From Acidimicrobiaceae bacterium (GTDB lineage: Bacteria; Actinomycetota; Acidimicrobiia; Acidimicrobiales; Palsa-688), in assembly GCA_003156795.1 (NCBI GenBank), contig PMHU01000248.1, forward strand, positions 393 to 32,905: a stretch of 32,513 nucleotides of DNA. Direction: 5' to 3'. A program made the position numbers and the translations under genes. Position 1 is the stretch's first letter. Every line of letters begins with the position of its first letter. A model generated the notes under the pieces. It did not search any database. It was not told where the DNA came from and was given only the letters and a program-made list of their open reading frames with translations. Of the stretch, positions 31,043 through 32,513 are shown one piece after another.

Positions 31043-32248
31043 TTATAAAGCGCTCTCCTTAGGGGGCGCTTTCTCTTTGTCCTTGGGTTGGCGTGCGCGA
31101 TTCGTGCGCGATGTGTCGAGGTCGACGATGGCCGCTGCTGGTTCTCTGCTGTTTTCCTTGGCGGCTTCGAGGATGGCGTCGATGCCGGCGGCGATCTGGC
31201 GGTCCCTCTGCTCGGTGGCGTGTTGGTAGATGAGGCTGGCTCTCGGTGTGGAGTGGCCGAGGCGGGCCATGAGCTCTCGTGTGGAGGCGCCGGTGGCGGC
31301 GGCGAGGGTACCGGCCAAGTGGCGCAGGTCGTGGAAGTGGAGTCCGGGCGCGCCGGCGCTGTCGGCTGCTTCACGGAACTTCTTGGACCAGTGCTGGGTG
31401 GTGATGGGCGCGCCCTTGTCTCCAGTGAAGACGACGGCGTTCGGGTCCCGGTCGACGTAGGTGGACAGATGCTTGTCGAGGAGGGAGGCCAACTCGATCG
31501 GGATGGCGACGGTGCGCCGGCCGGCGTCGGACTTCGGTGGCCCGAGGACCCGGCCGCGCCCGACGACGACCTGCGCTTGCTGTTCGACCGTGATGGTCCG
31601 GTGGACCAGGTCGACGTGCCGGCGTTCGAGTCCTGACAGCTCTCCGGCGCGGAGCCCGGCAAAAGCGGCGGTGTAGACGAGGGCTCTGTACCGGTCGTCG
31701 AGCGCGTCCGCGATCGTTGCCAGCGTCTCGAGGGTCGGGACCTTCCGCTCAGGCGCCCGCTCGAGGCCGGCGCCCTTGATGACGCACGGATTACTCAGGA
31801 TCAGCCCGTCCGCGGTTGCGGTCATGAGGACCGCCCGGAGCAGCCGGTAGGCCTTGGCTGCGGTGGTCGGCTGGCCGGCTGCGATCTTCGCCCGCCAGCT
31901 GCGGATCGAGGCCGTTGTGATGGCGGTGAGCGGGACGCGCTCGAACGTCGGTTTGAGGTGGCATTTGATGAGACTCCGGTAGAGCTCTCGGGTGCGAGGC
32001 CGGATGTCGTAGCGCTGGGTCATCCAGTCGTCGACGTACTTGCCGAAGAGGACCTTGCCGGCACCGGGGTCTATCCAGCGGCCCCGGCGGATGTCAGTTT
32101 CCACGCTGCTCAGCCAGGCCAAGGCCTCGGCCTTGGTCTCGAAGGTCTGCTCAGCGGTGTGCCTTACCGCGAGGTGCCAGTAGCTGGCTTGGTAACGCGC
32201 GGAGGGAAGTCTTCGGACTGAGCCGAAGTGGCGTCGGGGCGAGGGCAT
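31043..32248 (-). CDS. Tyrosine-type site-specific integrase
   Basis: A 401-residue phage/ICE-type tyrosine recombinase. It opens MPSPRRHFGSVRRLPSARYQASYW, the arm-binding domain of actinobacterial integrases, followed by an SAM-like core-binding domain (FGKYVDDWMTQRYDIRPRTRELYRSLI). The catalytic residues are all visible: Arg200 in GLRAGEL, Lys239 in PPKSDAGRR, His306 and Arg309 in HFHDLRH, His332 in LGHS and the nucleophile Tyr341 in LIYQHA. The ATG at 32248 is preferred over the upstream in-frame start because GAGAGGAAGG precedes it. The gene points at tRNA-Gly, as expected for an element inserted there; xis and cargo genes would lie to the right, outside the window. Confidence 0.95.
   Translation of the reverse strand: MPSPRRHFGSVRRLPSARYQASYWHLAVRHTAEQTFETKAEALAWLSSVETDIRRGRWIDPGAGKVLFGKYVDDWMTQRYDIRPRTRELYRSLIKCHLKPTFERVPLTAITTASIRSWRAKIAAGQPTTAAKAYRLLRAVLMTATADGLILSNPCVIKGAGLERAPERKVPTLETLATIADALDDRYRALVYTAAFAGLRAGELSGLERRHVDLVHRTITVEQQAQVVVGRGRVLGPPKSDAGRRTVAIPIELASLLDKHLSTYVDRDPNAVVFTGDKGAPITTQHWSKKFREAADSAGAPGLHFHDLRHLAGTLAAATGASTRELMARLGHSTPRASLIYQHATEQRDRQIAAGIDAILEAAKENSREPAAAIVDLDTSRTNRARQPKDKEKAPPKESAL
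31047..31072 (+). terminator. Hairpin between tRNA-Gly and the integrase body
   Basis: AAAGCGCTCTC and GGGGGCGCTTT pair over 11 base pairs (with two G-T pairs) around a CTTA loop, followed on the + strand by CTCTTTG. It is most likely the terminator of the tRNA-Gly transcript. It lies inside the last codons of the integrase gene on the other strand, so both genes use the same bases. Confidence 0.55.
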
Positions 32249-32494
32249 GGCCTTCCTCTCGAATGTCGCCGCGTTGCAGCGAGCCGGGATGACGAGGAAG
32301 GCCCGCCCGGCGAACTCGGTCGGCAGGGGCCTCAACTGCCGCCGGGAGTGAATCGCCGTCCTCCAACTTACTCCGGGGCCGTGTCATTTCCCGGAAGTGA
32401 CACTCCCCTGGAGGAGGGTGAGAGGACCAATTCGCGGCCGTCGCTGACGGCGGGCTGGCCCTCCGGTGTTGACCACAGTTTCTGGAGGTATCCG
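32249..32494. other. Non-coding left end of an integrated element, with palindrome
   Basis: No convincing gene is seen in these 246 bases behind the integrase. The stretch contains a strong near-perfect palindrome at 32381-32403, and a purine-rich segment just after it. It may hold the integrase promoter and excision-protein binding sites. A TTGACC that could be a -35 element is present near 32469. Confidence 0.5.
32381..32403. repeat. Near-perfect 23-base palindrome
   Basis: GTGTCATTTCC and GGAAGTGACAC are inverted copies around one central C, with a single T-G mismatch pair in the arms. It sits 133 bases upstream of the integrase start. Possible roles are a regulator or excisionase site, or a transposon end; I cannot choose between them. 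Confidence 0.6.
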
Positions 32495-32513
32495 GTGTCG
32501 CTCGATGAGCTTC
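32495..32513 (+). CDS. Start of a gene cut off by the window edge
   Basis: GTG TCG CTC GAT GAG CTT opens after GGAGG with a 6-base gap, and would encode MSLDEL and onward. Only six codons are in view, so the product cannot be identified. It would be the first rightward gene of the integrated element. Confidence 0.3.

Overview
The window is high-GC DNA with densely packed genes on both strands. It looks like an Actinomycetota chromosome, most likely Acidimicrobiia. This is inferred from gene style: GTG/TTG starts, tRNAs without an encoded CCA, a secreted protease with repeated VLDTR-type modules, a SigG-like ECF factor fused to a SnoaL domain, and DUF1214 and sulfotransferase genes beside LivKHMGF-type transporters. 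The right end enters an integrated mobile element. No gene-free stretch exceeds 300 bases.

Layout. 1-390: 3' end of gcvP. 375-3166 (-): tungstate/molybdate-type ABC transporter made of a lipoprotein and a fused permease-ATPase, with an inverted repeat upstream. 3290-4419 (+): a 45-residue membrane protein and a Rossmann-fold oxidoreductase. 4464-5046 (-): a small unknown protein and an antibiotic-biosynthesis-monooxygenase-fold protein. 5114-9125 (-): a Tam-like methyltransferase overlapping the end of a secreted subtilase gene. 9407-9479: tRNA-Ala(TGC). 9623-10480 (+): PhyH-family dioxygenase.

10550-22595 is the most interesting part. A TetR regulator and a sulfotransferase read left. A long rightward series reads carboxymuconolactone-decarboxylase-family protein, SDR epimerase/dehydrogenase, DUF1214 protein, LivK-like lipoprotein, LivH-LivM fusion, LivG, LivF, gluconate-2-dehydrogenase subunit-3-like protein and GMC oxidoreductase. 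The shared promoter region at 12332-12458 holds two inverted repeats with the same centre. I read this as a TetR-controlled system that imports and oxidises an unidentified, probably hydrophobic or alcohol-containing compound. The substrate cannot be read from sequence.

22644-25567 (-): L,D-transpeptidase, M48 protease and EthD-family protein. 25819-27021: SigG-like sigma factor converging on, and overlapping by 87 bases, a STAS-like protein. 27140-30199 (+): class III CoA-transferase, a phosphoribosyltransferase with no ordinary start codon, and a slipin/SPFH membrane protein behind a strong hairpin. 30308-30889 (-): dcd. 30948-31018: tRNA-Gly(CCC), followed 24 bases later by the 3' end of a tyrosine integrase (31043-32248, -). 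This is the usual arrangement of an element integrated into a tRNA 3' end. The element continues past the right edge.
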